A DNA stretch of 64,000 nucleotides, from positions 246,297 through 310,296 of the forward strand of contig DANP01000020.1 in assembly GCA_002499905.1 (NCBI GenBank). Direction: 5' to 3'. The first letter of the stretch is position 1; every line of letters begins with the position of its first letter. A program made the position numbers and the translations under genes. Below, in pieces: positions 1-7,578 of the stretch. This stretch comes from Methanolinea sp. UBA277. Lineage in GTDB: Archaea > Halobacteriota > Methanomicrobia > Methanomicrobiales > Methanospirillaceae. Below the pieces are notes generated by a model that worked only from the letters and a program-made list of their open reading frames with translations, made no database searches and had not been told where the DNA came from.

Positions 1-163
1 TGTCCCTTCCATAGTCGATGATACCGTGCCCGCCGATCTTCACCACGTTCAGGTCAGGCATCAGCCGGATCTGCGGCCTGCCTTCGTATCTCTCCAGCAA
101 CCCCCGCCTGACAAGGGACTCTCCCTGGAGTTTGTTTGCCACCTCGAACCGATCGCGTTTCAT
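1..163 (-). CDS. Molybdenum/tungsten storage protein-like amino acid kinase (N-terminal part, cut by window edge)
   Basis: Only the first 54 codons are present, read leftwards from an ATG at 163. They include LNVVKIGGHGIIDYGR, which matches the N-terminal phosphate-binding strand-loop (VVKIGG) of the amino-acid-kinase fold as found in MoSto subunits and uridylate-kinase relatives. MoSto proteins store molybdate or tungstate as oxide clusters in an ATP-dependent way. The divergent neighbours are a tungstate-type ABC importer, which favours the storage-protein reading over a plain uridylate kinase. The family call is inference from a short fragment and the context. An alternative is an uncharacterised amino acid kinase. 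Confidence 0.6.
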   Translation of the reverse strand, partial: MKRDRFEVANKLQGESLVRRGLLERYEGRPQIRLMPDLNVVKIGGHGIIDYGRD

Positions 164-214
164 GGCCTTCTTCAATACATTTATATCCCCGATAGTTAAT
201 ACAGTACGCTCACA

Positions 215-253
215 ACCAGTTGGTATAACAAATGAAATAGTTTACCAGTTGGT
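215..253. promoter_or_regulatory. Two perfect ACCAGTTGGT operator-like sites in the promoter of the Mo/W locus
   Basis: ACCAGTTGGT occurs exactly twice, at 215-224 and 244-253, with start points 29 bp apart. A TATA-like GTATAACA lies between them at about 222-229, so a transcript for the gene starting at 269 would begin near the second copy. Sites over the TATA box and the start point suggest a repressor. One-mismatch relatives occur before tupB (909-930), and a perfect copy of the reverse complement occurs at 15124-15133. That this is a protein-binding site is inference from repetition and placement. Confidence 0.6.
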
Positions 254-268
254 TGAGAGGTGCATGAG

Positions 269-472
269 ATGAAGATCTATGTCAGAGAGCGGTTGAAGGT
301 TCGGGAAGGGGTCCGGCAGCCGATGTACAGGATCGTGGCTGTCACCGGCGGGCAGGTCCAGATCGAGCTGACCCATTTCCGGAAGTTCGAGATCGAGCAG
401 ATCGCAAAGGATGTCGGCGCCGAAGTCGTCTACCTTGAAGAGATTCCGGATGAGGAGAAGCAGAAGCACTAA
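269..472 (+). CDS. Small conserved hypothetical protein of the tungstate/molybdate locus
   Basis: A 67-residue protein rich in charged residues, with no signal peptide or membrane segment. The ATG at 269 is chosen because GAGGTG (256-261) lies at ribosome-binding distance; a GTG at 260 would overlap that site. The body reads as short beta strands (MYRIVAVTGGQVQIELTHF) followed by a helix (FEIEQIAKDVGAEVVYL). I do not recognise a named family. Its position just behind the paired ACCAGTTGGT sites, between a storage protein and an importer, suggests a role in Mo/W handling or regulation. That role is inference only. Confidence 0.6.
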   Translation: MKIYVRERLKVREGVRQPMYRIVAVTGGQVQIELTHFRKFEIEQIAKDVGAEVVYLEEIPDEEKQKH

Positions 473-554
473 TTTTTACTCTTTTATTGCGCATCAGTCC
501 GGAATCGCATGACTTTTTCTGTCTTCGCGCCAATTGTACTGCAGTTACGATCCC

Positions 555-905
555 ATGACCTCGCTCTCCATTGACCTGATCTTTGAATCAGTGCTCCGAA
601 TCCACCTCTTTGAGGAAAAAGCGATAGCAATAACCTTTTCTGAGTCCGGAATCCGGATCAAGCTGCCTACCACGCGGAAGCTGGCAGAATTCCTCGATGT
701 CCCGCACTACTATGTCCTCCCCTACTTCGCCATGATGGAGCAGGAAGCGCTGGTGACACGCGCCGAACGGGTGGGTATCATGACAACTCCGGCAGGTACG
801 GAACGGTACCTGGCCCTCCTGAAGGAACGGTACCCGGCTGAAGGGGTGGCAATCCTCGGGCCGACCATTTACACCGAGCTGACCGGCGGGGTGTCCCGGG
901 AATAA
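555..905 (+). CDS. Winged-helix DNA-binding-like protein, candidate regulator of the Mo/W locus
   Basis: 116 residues from the ATG at 555; an upstream TTG at 534 is possible but less likely. Residues about 37-90 (RKLAEFLDVPHYYVLPYF, then MEQEALVTRAERVGIMTTPAG) look like a helix-turn-helix followed by a beta-hairpin wing, as in MarR/PadR-type proteins. No signal peptide or membrane segment is present. It sits between the small protein at 269 and tupB, and palindromic sites flank it on both sides (215-253 and 909-930). The natural inference is that it binds those sites and senses tungstate or molybdate. Neither has been shown. Confidence 0.55.
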   Translation: MTSLSIDLIFESVLRIHLFEEKAIAITFSESGIRIKLPTTRKLAEFLDVPHYYVLPYFAMMEQEALVTRAERVGIMTTPAGTERYLALLKERYPAEGVAILGPTIYTELTGGVSRE

Positions 906-908
906 AAA

Positions 909-930
909 ACCAACTGATACACCAACAGGT
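909..930. promoter_or_regulatory. Two imperfect ACCAACTGGT sites upstream of tupB
   Basis: ACCAACTGAT (909-918) and ACCAACAGGT (921-930) each differ at one position from ACCAACTGGT, the reverse complement of the site found twice at 215-253. They lie just upstream of an A/T-rich TATA-like ATTAATTA (about 938-945) that could drive tupBC. Position and similarity suggest the same regulator controls both promoters. Confidence 0.5.
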
Positions 931-1031
931 TAACAGATATCATTAATTATTCCGTAAAATCTGATTATTACTATTGAATAGCATCAGTCATCATTCCGGG
1001 GAACCCCACCGTCTGTTAAGGGAGTTCATCC

Positions 1032-1718
1032 ATGAGTGACGTCGTCGAGGGAATAGTCCAGGCGATCCAGCTGATCGTCTCTCTTGATCAAGAAGTCCTC
1101 GAGATCACCGCGCGGTCCCTTATGATCTCACTCTCGGCAACCCTTGTCGGTTCGCTGATTGCTATTCCCCTCGGCGGATTCATCCATTTCAAGGAGTTCG
1201 GGGGGAAACGGGGGCTCATTACCATCATCCAGACCCTCTATGCCCTCCCTACCGTGCTTGCCGGCCTCCTCGTCTTCCTCCTCCTCTCCCGTTCCGGCCC
1301 GTTCGGGTTCCTCGGCCTGATGTTCACCCCTACCGGCATGATTATCGGCCAGACGGTGCTGATCATCCCGCTGATGCTCGGGATGACCCTGATCGCCCTT
1401 TCCGGGGTGAGCCGGACGAAACAGGATACCGTGATCTCTCTCGGGGCAACCAGTCTCCAGACGGTCATCACCATTGTTAAGGAGGCCAGGTTCGCCATCC
1501 TCGGCGGGGTTATCCTCGGCTTTGGCAGGGCGATTTCGGAAGTCGGCGCTGCCATGATCATCGGCGGCAATATCCGGGGGTATACCCGGGTCCTGACCAC
1601 CGCCATTGCCCTTGAGACCTCGATGGGTAACCTCTCGCTCTCCATCGCCCTCGGCATCATCCTCCTGGCAATCGCCATGGTTGTTACCGGATTCCTCTTC
1701 CTGGTCCAGGAGCGCTGA
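1032..1718 (+). CDS. tupB: Tungstate ABC transporter permease (TupB type)
   Basis: A 228-residue inner-membrane permease with about five to six hydrophobic segments. The coupling loop, about residues 130-175 (SRTKQDTVISLGATSLQ and then GRAISEVGAAMIIGGN), is the EAA-type motif that contacts the ATPase, in the form typical of TupB permeases for tungstate. The start ATG has TAAGGGAG about 10 bases upstream. It is followed after five bases by tupC, so the two are co-transcribed. No substrate-binding protein (TupA) gene is next to it in this window; it may be encoded elsewhere. Confidence 0.85.
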   Translation: MSDVVEGIVQAIQLIVSLDQEVLEITARSLMISLSATLVGSLIAIPLGGFIHFKEFGGKRGLITIIQTLYALPTVLAGLLVFLLLSRSGPFGFLGLMFTPTGMIIGQTVLIIPLMLGMTLIALSGVSRTKQDTVISLGATSLQTVITIVKEARFAILGGVILGFGRAISEVGAAMIIGGNIRGYTRVLTTAIALETSMGNLSLSIALGIILLAIAMVVTGFLFLVQER

Positions 1719-1723
1719 CAGCC

Positions 1724-2806
1724 ATGATCGAGTTTGACCACGTGGTGATGAATTTCGGCGAGAAGGAAGTCCTGAAGGAGCTGTCGTTCTCCATCCAGGA
1801 TGGCGAGATCTTCACCTTCATCGGGCCGAGCGGATCCGGGAAGACCACCATCCTCCGCCTTATCGATATACTGGAACGTCCGACAGCGGGAAAAATCCTG
1901 ATCGATGGAACCGATGTCACGACCCTCCGGGACCGGGAAAAGATCCAGGTACGGCGGAAGATGGGCATGGTCTTCCAGAAGCCTTCACCCCTCCGTGGAT
2001 CGGTCTACAGCAATGTCGCTATCGGGCTCCATTTCCGGAAGATTGGCCATCAGGAGATCGATGACCGGGTCCATGAAGCACTGGACCTGGTCGGGCTGAA
2101 GGGATATGAAGAGCGGAAAGCAACCACCCTCTCTGGCGGGGAGATGCAGCGGGTAGCAATCGCCCGGGCCGTTGCCACAAAACCCGATGTGCTCCTCCTC
2201 GATGAACCGACCGCCAACCTCGACCCGCTATCAACCGAGAAGATCGAGAGCCTGATCGGGGCGCTCAAGGAGCGCTTCGGGATCACCGTGGTGTTGTCCA
2301 CCCATGACATGGTGCAGGGGCAGCGGCTGGCCGACCGCATCGCCGTGGTCATCGATGGCCGGATCGGCCAGATCGGCACATCAAAGGAGATCTTCTACCA
2401 TCCTATGAACCGGGCTGTGGCGCATATGGTCGGTGTGGAGAATATCTTTGAAGGTATCGTTGCCGCAAATGAAGCCGGGCTTGCAGACATTGATGTAAAC
2501 GGCACGAGGATCGTTGCTGCTTCACACTCCTCACCCGGCACACCGGTCACCATCTACATGCGACCGGAGGATATCACCTTCTATGCAAAAGACAGCATCC
2601 GGAGCAGTGCACGGAACATGTTTTCCGGACGGATCACTAAGGTCGTTCCCATCGGGCCGATGGTGCGGATGAAGGTCGATGCCGGAGTAAAACTGACAGC
2701 GGTTATCACGCAACGTTCGTTCGAGGAGCTCGGCCTTGAGCTGGGGAAGGAGACCGAACTCACCTTCAAGGCCAGCGCCATTTACGTGGTTGAACGAACA
2801 GAATGA
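1724..2806 (+). CDS. tupC: Tungstate/molybdate ABC transporter ATP-binding protein (TupC type)
   Basis: A 360-residue ATPase. Walker A GPSGSGKTT lies near residues 35-43, the signature LSGGEMQRVAIARA near 132-145, and Walker B VLLLDEPTANLDP about 20 residues further on. After the nucleotide-binding domain (about 1-235), the C-terminal 120 residues form an oxyanion-binding-type (TOBE) extension with MRPEDITFYAKD, as in molybdate/tungstate and sulfate importers. It hydrolyses ATP at the cytoplasmic face to drive uptake through TupB. Tungstate rather than molybdate as the ligand is inferred from the TupB-type partner. Confidence 0.85.
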   Translation: MIEFDHVVMNFGEKEVLKELSFSIQDGEIFTFIGPSGSGKTTILRLIDILERPTAGKILIDGTDVTTLRDREKIQVRRKMGMVFQKPSPLRGSVYSNVAIGLHFRKIGHQEIDDRVHEALDLVGLKGYEERKATTLSGGEMQRVAIARAVATKPDVLLLDEPTANLDPLSTEKIESLIGALKERFGITVVLSTHDMVQGQRLADRIAVVIDGRIGQIGTSKEIFYHPMNRAVAHMVGVENIFEGIVAANEAGLADIDVNGTRIVAASHSSPGTPVTIYMRPEDITFYAKDSIRSSARNMFSGRITKVVPIGPMVRMKVDAGVKLTAVITQRSFEELGLELGKETELTFKASAIYVVERTE

Positions 2807-2911
2807 GCCCTGGTCCATCTCATGAATGGCGGATACTCGTGCATGACACCGGATTCTCTGCCCAACGGATCAGGAATAGTAAAGTATTTTCAGTAAAATT
2901 AAACAATAATA

Positions 2912-2919
2912 TTTATTAT
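2912..2919 (+). promoter_or_regulatory. TATA box for the candidate RNA at 2941
   Basis: TTTATTAT sits in an A/T-rich stretch (2897-2921). At the usual archaeal spacing of about 25 bp, it places a start near 2941, right before the perfect hairpin at 2944-2968. No protein-coding start lies at that position. Confidence 0.45.
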
Positions 2920-2940
2920 ACGCAAGGAGTTAATCACTGG

Positions 2941-3167
2941 TATGCACCACGGCGACCACCCGTGGTGCGAACGTGCAAGCGTATGTGTGCCGTCCGAAGG
3001 GCGGTCAGGGTTTCCGGCAGGCCGTTTCCCTGGCCCATGGTCCAACCGGCGTCCTGCCACCCCTCCCTGCAGGGTCGGAGCTCATCCCCTGAAGGGACAC
3101 CCGGAGGTTTGCCGTAGTATGGTGAACCTGACCTTTCTTCCCGGGGAATGCCCATCTCTCATTTTTT
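2941..3167 (+). ncRNA. Candidate structured non-coding RNA or long structured leader
   Basis: The 407-bp gap between tupC and the gene at 3214 holds no convincing protein but many complementary segments. A perfect 9-bp hairpin GCACCACGG/CCGTGGTGC is at 2944-2952/2960-2968. A long-range helix GGTCAGG/CCTGACC (3003-3009/3127-3133) extends by TT/AA. Inside it, GGCAG and GCCG (3016-3024) pair with CGGC and CTGCC (3047-3058). A TATA box stands about 25 bp before the first hairpin, and a T6 run at 3162-3167 gives a likely end. It lacks the conserved cores of RNase P and SRP RNA. It could be a free RNA or the leader of the gene at 3214. It is a prediction from pairing by eye. Confidence 0.45.
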
Positions 3168-3194
3168 CCCTTCCGGCATGACTATCTCGCATGC

Positions 3195-3209
3195 CCGCTA
3201 ATATAGCGG
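3195..3209 (+). promoter_or_regulatory. Perfect 6-bp hairpin just before the start codon at 3214
   Basis: CCGCTA ATA TAGCGG forms a perfect stem with a 3-base loop, ending four bases before the ATG. It occupies the place of a ribosome-binding site, so it could hinder translation as RNA or be a dyad binding site as DNA. Function unknown. Confidence 0.4.
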
Positions 3210-3213
3210 ACAG

Positions 3214-4002
3214 ATGCAGTGCATTGCACTGGCCAGCGGAAGCAGCGGCAACTGTCTCTATGTCGAGAGCAGTGAAGAGGCCCTCCTCGTCGATGCCGGG
3301 CTCTCGAAGCGGGAGATCCTGGTCCGGCTCAGGGATGCCGGCGGACAGGAAGAGAAGATACGGGGGATCCTGGTCACCCATGAGCACATCGATCATATCC
3401 GCGGAGCCTATGCCCTGGCCCGCCAGCTGAAGGTCCCGGTCTACGCCACCGGGGGGACCCTCCACGAGATCATCCGGTGCCGTGGGTCAGGGACGATTGC
3501 CGTCGACCTGGTCCGGTGCCGGTGGGAGGAGCATCAGGAGATCGGGAATTTTTCTGTCGAGGCCTTCCCGGTCTCCCACGATGCTAAGGAGCCCTGCGGC
3601 TTCAGGATCACGGAGAACGGGACCTCGCTGTGCTGCTGCACCGATACCGGGGTGATCACCACGGAGATGGAGGGGTGGCTCTCCCGTTGCGACGGGCTGG
3701 TGCTGGAGAGCAACCACTGCCCCGAGATGCTCCGGACCGGCCCCTACCCCGATATGCTGAAGCGGAGGATCCGGTCACGGCGGGGTCACCTGTCAAACCC
3801 CGATGCAGCCGCGTTCATCCGGACCCGCTGCACTGATATCACCCGGATCATGCTCGCCCATCTCTCCGAGGTGAACAACACCCCGGAAAAAGCCCTGGTC
3901 ACGGTACGGGACGGTGCCGGGCTCTTTGCCGGAGATCTCGAGATCGCGGTCGCCTCGAATCCCGGCCCCGAAGCCGGGTGGCCACGGCGAATCCGCCTCT
4001 AG
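3214..4002 (+). CDS. Metallo-beta-lactamase-fold hydrolase (YycJ/VicX-like)
   Basis: 262 residues. The metal motif THEHIDH lies at residues 55-61, after the ASGSSGNCLYV opening characteristic of the YycJ/WalJ branch. Further ligands fit FPVSHD (about 115) and the Asp of CTDTG (about 140). Relatives are 5'-3' nuclease-like or unassigned hydrolases acting in the cytoplasm; the substrate here is unknown. There is no signal peptide. The short hairpin right before the start and the structured region upstream may control it. The fold is certain from the motifs, but the biochemical role is not. Confidence 0.8.
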   Translation: MQCIALASGSSGNCLYVESSEEALLVDAGLSKREILVRLRDAGGQEEKIRGILVTHEHIDHIRGAYALARQLKVPVYATGGTLHEIIRCRGSGTIAVDLVRCRWEEHQEIGNFSVEAFPVSHDAKEPCGFRITENGTSLCCCTDTGVITTEMEGWLSRCDGLVLESNHCPEMLRTGPYPDMLKRRIRSRRGHLSNPDAAAFIRTRCTDITRIMLAHLSEVNNTPEKALVTVRDGAGLFAGDLEIAVASNPGPEAGWPRRIRL

Positions 4003-4068
4003 TCCCCCTCCGATGGGAACCCTTATTCATTGATCCCGCCAATGCTGTTCTCAAACGGGAGCCTGCGT

Positions 4069-5781
4069 ATGGATTTTATGGAATTCGCCCGCATCTGCGA
4101 GCAGCTGGAAGGGATCTCCGGGCGGCTGGAGATGATCGGCATCATCAGCCGCGTCCTTCCTGATCTCCCCGATGACGAGCTACCGATCTTTATCCGGTTC
4201 GTGATGGGGAGGATCTTCCCTGACTGGAGCCCGGAGAAGCTAGGGATCGGGCCAAATCTCCTGTATGAAGCAATATTGGGAATTATAGATGGTACAAGAG
4301 AAGATATCGAAAGGGATGTAAGTATTTCGGGAGATGTTGGAATTGCTTTTGAAAATATTTTAAGAAATCGTAAAAGCAGAACATTCAGTTCACGATCTGG
4401 CCAGACGGCTACAATCCAAAGCACTTTGGAAGGATTTCTTCCAGAAGAAAAATATGAGTCTCTTTCTTTAGTTGAGACTGAGAAGAATCTGATACATATC
4501 GCCCGTTCCAGAGGACCATATTCCCAGCAGCAAAAATTGGACATTATTCACTCACTCTTTTCACGAGTGACTCCCATTGAAGGAAAATACCTTTCCCGGT
4601 TGCTTCTCGAAGAGCTTCGAATTGGTATCGGAGAAGGAAATATGCGTGAAGCCATCGCCCGGGCGTTTTCGGTCGAGCCGGCCCTGGTCGGACACGCCTT
4701 CCAGGCCATCAACGACCTCGGGAAAGTCGCCCTCCTTGCCCGGGAGGGGAGCGCCCGCCTCCTTGAGGTCACCATTGAGCTCTTCCACCCGGTGCGGATG
4801 ATGCTCGCCCAGCAGGGAACCATCGAGGGGGCGGTTGCCGATAACGGGGCGATGGCCGCCGAGTACAAGTACGACGGGAGCAGGTTCCAGTTCCACAAGA
4901 AGGGAGAGCACTGCAAAATGTACTCCCGGAAACTCGAAGACGTAACCACCGCCCTCCCCGATGTGACCGAGCTCCTGATGGCCGCCACCACCCATGATGT
5001 CATCTTCGACGGAGAGGTCATCGCCTTCTCCGGAGGCAAACCGATGCCCTTTCAGACCGTGCTCCGGAGGTTCCGGAGAAAATACGGCATCGAGTCGATC
5101 CGGGAGGAGATCCGGATGGTCCCGAATGTCTTCGACCTGCTCTACCTCGACGGGGAGACCCTCATCGATCTCCCCCTCTCCGAACGCAGGAAAAAGCTCG
5201 AGGGGGTGCTGAAGGAGCACCTCGCCCCCCAGATCGTAAGCGACGACCCGGCCGAGATCGACCGGATGTACCGGGATGCACTCACTGCCGGGCATGAGGG
5301 GCTGATGCTGAAGGTGCCGGGATCGCCCTATACCCCGGGAGTGCGGGGGAAGAACTGGATAAAGATCAAGCCCGACGTCGATACACTCGACCTCGCGGTC
5401 ATCGGTGCCGACTGGGGGGAGGGGAAGCGGGCCCACCTCTTCGGATCGTTCCTCCTCGCCTGCCAGGAGCGGGGTAAGCTCGTCCCGCTCTCCAAGGTGG
5501 CGACCGGTTTTTCTGACGAGCAGCTCCAGGAGATCTATGCCCTCCTGAAGGACCGGGTGATCAGCCAGCAGGGCAAGGAGGTGCGCTTCGAGCCCGGGGT
5601 GGTGATCGAGGTTGGCTACTCGGAGATCCAGAAGAGCCCGAACTACGAGAGTGGTTTTGCCCTCCGGTTCCCCCGCTTCATCCGGCTGCGGGATGACAAA
5701 TCCATCGATGAGATCGAGACCCTGGACAGTATCAGGGAACGGTACCAGCGCCAGGGTGGGGATCGTTCTCCCGGAGCCTGA
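4069..5781 (+). CDS. lig: ATP-dependent DNA ligase
   Basis: 570 residues from the ATG at 4069, which has CGGGAG just upstream. The longer readings from 4030 or 4042 add a tail unlike archaeal ligases. The order is an N-terminal DNA-binding domain (about 1-200), an adenylation domain with EYKYDGSR whose Lys267 would take AMP, and an OB-fold domain (about 420-570). Later motifs include DGEVIAF, EGLMLK and WIKIKPD. It seals nicks in replication and repair. Odd feature: about 4255-4650, coding for part of the DNA-binding domain, is much richer in A+T than the rest while the reading frame stays intact. This suggests recombination with a low-GC relative. Confidence 0.92.
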   Translation: MDFMEFARICEQLEGISGRLEMIGIISRVLPDLPDDELPIFIRFVMGRIFPDWSPEKLGIGPNLLYEAILGIIDGTREDIERDVSISGDVGIAFENILRNRKSRTFSSRSGQTATIQSTLEGFLPEEKYESLSLVETEKNLIHIARSRGPYSQQQKLDIIHSLFSRVTPIEGKYLSRLLLEELRIGIGEGNMREAIARAFSVEPALVGHAFQAINDLGKVALLAREGSARLLEVTIELFHPVRMMLAQQGTIEGAVADNGAMAAEYKYDGSRFQFHKKGEHCKMYSRKLEDVTTALPDVTELLMAATTHDVIFDGEVIAFSGGKPMPFQTVLRRFRRKYGIESIREEIRMVPNVFDLLYLDGETLIDLPLSERRKKLEGVLKEHLAPQIVSDDPAEIDRMYRDALTAGHEGLMLKVPGSPYTPGVRGKNWIKIKPDVDTLDLAVIGADWGEGKRAHLFGSFLLACQERGKLVPLSKVATGFSDEQLQEIYALLKDRVISQQGKEVRFEPGVVIEVGYSEIQKSPNYESGFALRFPRFIRLRDDKSIDEIETLDSIRERYQRQGGDRSPGA

Positions 5782-5820
5782 TGTCCTTTCCTTTGCAGAC
5801 CGCACAGAGCATGGCCCGGC

Positions 5821-6846
5821 TCACTGTCCCGGCCGGATTATCTCCACACGGTTCCCGAGATACCGGGTGATCCGCTCCACCACATCCTCCCAGATAACAT
5901 TCTCCCCCGGTATCATCCCTTCGATTTCCCTGCCGATGTCATCATCCCGCTCCCGGACGGCCCGTGCAATGATCGATCCTTTCGCATACGATGCCGGAAC
6001 GATTCCGTCTGCATCCCCGTCGACGATGCCCAGTACCGGGATGCCGAGGTGGGCGGCGATATGGCCGCAGACGGCAGTGGTGTCATCCCCCACGCTGACG
6101 ATCCCGCAGGTCCCGGGAGTGATCTCGTCATAGATCCGGTGGCCGCAGTGATCGATGAAGAGCACCCGGCCCGGTCCCGTCCGCGGTTCCCGTGCGGCCG
6201 GATGCATTGTCCTGATGGCCCCGCTCTTGCACCATACCATCGAGAGGTTGGTTACGGGCTGCCCCTCCAGCTTCTCAAGCCCGTGCTCTTTGGGCTGCAT
6301 CCCCGAGACCGGAATGATGGCCCCCCCTTCTTCTTTCAGCACAACTTCTGTAGCGGTGGCCTGGCCAATCACGATCCCGTTCACGTAGACTGCCTCACCC
6401 GGAAGACAGCCCCGGATGGTCCGTTCCGCGGCACTCCGCGACTCCGGTACCCTGACAGGCTCAATGGTATACCCTGTTTTCTCCGCGATATCTCTCGCCA
6501 GGGCATCGGACTCCCGGTTCCAGAGGTAGAGGATGCGGCTCGAGGCCTCAAGCTGGATGAGACCGAGGGGAGCGAGGCGTGAGGCTACGATCTCTCCGAA
6601 TATCCTCCCTGACTCCGGGGTTTTTCCATGGTTGACGAGGACCGTTTCCGGGGACAGATCACGGATCACCATGCTCGGGGGAAGGCCGGCCTGCTCGCAC
6701 GGGATCCCGGACTCCTCGGCAGCGGTCCGGGCCATCACCCCGGCTACGATGATCCGGGAGGGAGAGAGCCGGTCGATGAGAACGGCAACGTCCCCGGCAT
6801 CGAAGACCCCGGGGCCGTGTACAACAAGGATGAGCGGAACAGGCAT
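5821..6846 (-). CDS. DUF2117-family protein
   Basis: A 341-residue soluble protein found, as far as I recall, mainly in methanogens and annotated only as DUF2117. It opens with MPVPLILVVHGPGVFDAGD, a strand-loop that recalls nucleotide- or phosphate-binding folds. It has a central hydrophobic-charged alternation and a Gly/Asp-rich segment (FIDHCGHRIYDEITPG, then VSVGDDTTAVCGH) near residues 240-275. It runs convergently to the ligase, whose stop is 39 bases away. No function is known to me. Confidence 0.7.
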   Translation of the reverse strand: MPVPLILVVHGPGVFDAGDVAVLIDRLSPSRIIVAGVMARTAAEESGIPCEQAGLPPSMVIRDLSPETVLVNHGKTPESGRIFGEIVASRLAPLGLIQLEASSRILYLWNRESDALARDIAEKTGYTIEPVRVPESRSAAERTIRGCLPGEAVYVNGIVIGQATATEVVLKEEGGAIIPVSGMQPKEHGLEKLEGQPVTNLSMVWCKSGAIRTMHPAAREPRTGPGRVLFIDHCGHRIYDEITPGTCGIVSVGDDTTAVCGHIAAHLGIPVLGIVDGDADGIVPASYAKGSIIARAVRERDDDIGREIEGMIPGENVIWEDVVERITRYLGNRVEIIRPGQ

Positions 6847-6992
6847 AGTATGGATAAAAGCCGGTATTCCGGCGGGATTTACGTGTATAGAAGTGTATCC
6901 CGGTGGTCATAAGCGTGTGGTTCATGCCTTCCGGTGTGACCTCTCCAATCTCAAAACACCATGATGACCATTATGTACCATGAGGGACAAGG

Positions 6993-7571
6993 ATGCTCCT
7001 GATGAGATTCATGCTCCTTGCCAGCCTGGCGGTGCTGCTCCTCTTTGCCGCCGGATGCACGGCCCCCCAAATCAGCCCTCCCGGGGATTCAGAGGCGACA
7101 GCCACTACGGTCATTCCACCCTCCCCTGTTAAGACCGGCAATGAATCCGCAGGAGTACCGGGGACAGGACAGCCGGTACCGGAGACCACGACCGTTCCCG
7201 GAACGGCGGCGACAGCTCAGCCCACCGCGGTAAATATCTCTGGCGGGTTCGTACCGGCCACGGCGACACCTGCGGGCACTCCCGCCACTCTGACGGCTGC
7301 ACCGGGCACAACAACGACAGTCGCTCCTACGACGGCCGCTGCACCGGTCTCACCACCACCGGCAGTCAGCATTCCTATTCCCTCGCCTCCACCGGTGACC
7401 GGCACGGTCTCCCCGCCTGCAGCGGTGCCCACTCCGGGCACGCCCACGCTTACCCCGAGCCCCACCATGCCCCAGCCGTCACCCGGGACCATGATCCCCA
7501 CTACAATGATCACCCCGCCGCTTCCCACGACCACCCCGCCGACAATTATTCCGACACCGAAAGCGACCTGA
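6993..7571 (+). CDS. Pro/Thr-rich secreted lipoprotein
   Basis: 192 residues. Residues 1-22 form a lipoprotein signal with lipobox FAAGC, giving a lipid-anchored Cys at about 22. The remaining ~170 residues are almost entirely Pro, Thr, Ala, Ser, Val and Gly, with runs such as TPTLTPSPTMPQPSPGT. Such sequence is extended, probably O-glycosylated, and typical of archaeal surface stalks and spacers. No folded domain is visible after the spacer, which is unusual for a stalk. The start at 6993 or 7002 is uncertain. It may be part of the envelope-protein cluster up to 14 kb. Confidence 0.6.
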   Translation: MLLMRFMLLASLAVLLLFAAGCTAPQISPPGDSEATATTVIPPSPVKTGNESAGVPGTGQPVPETTTVPGTAATAQPTAVNISGGFVPATATPAGTPATLTAAPGTTTTVAPTTAAAPVSPPPAVSIPIPSPPPVTGTVSPPAAVPTPGTPTLTPSPTMPQPSPGTMIPTTMITPPLPTTTPPTIIPTPKAT

Positions 7572-7578
7572 GAAGGGA

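Noticed and set aside
2803..3181. Open frames across the gap after tupC
   Set aside because: Arg/Pro/Gly/Ser-rich shadow frames without ribosome-binding sites; the region is better explained by RNA structure.
4561..5805. Long minus-strand frames under the ligase gene (and similar ones under ppsA, MFS, M1 and others)
   Set aside because: Typical shadow frames of G+C-rich genes; the plus-strand products have full family motifs.
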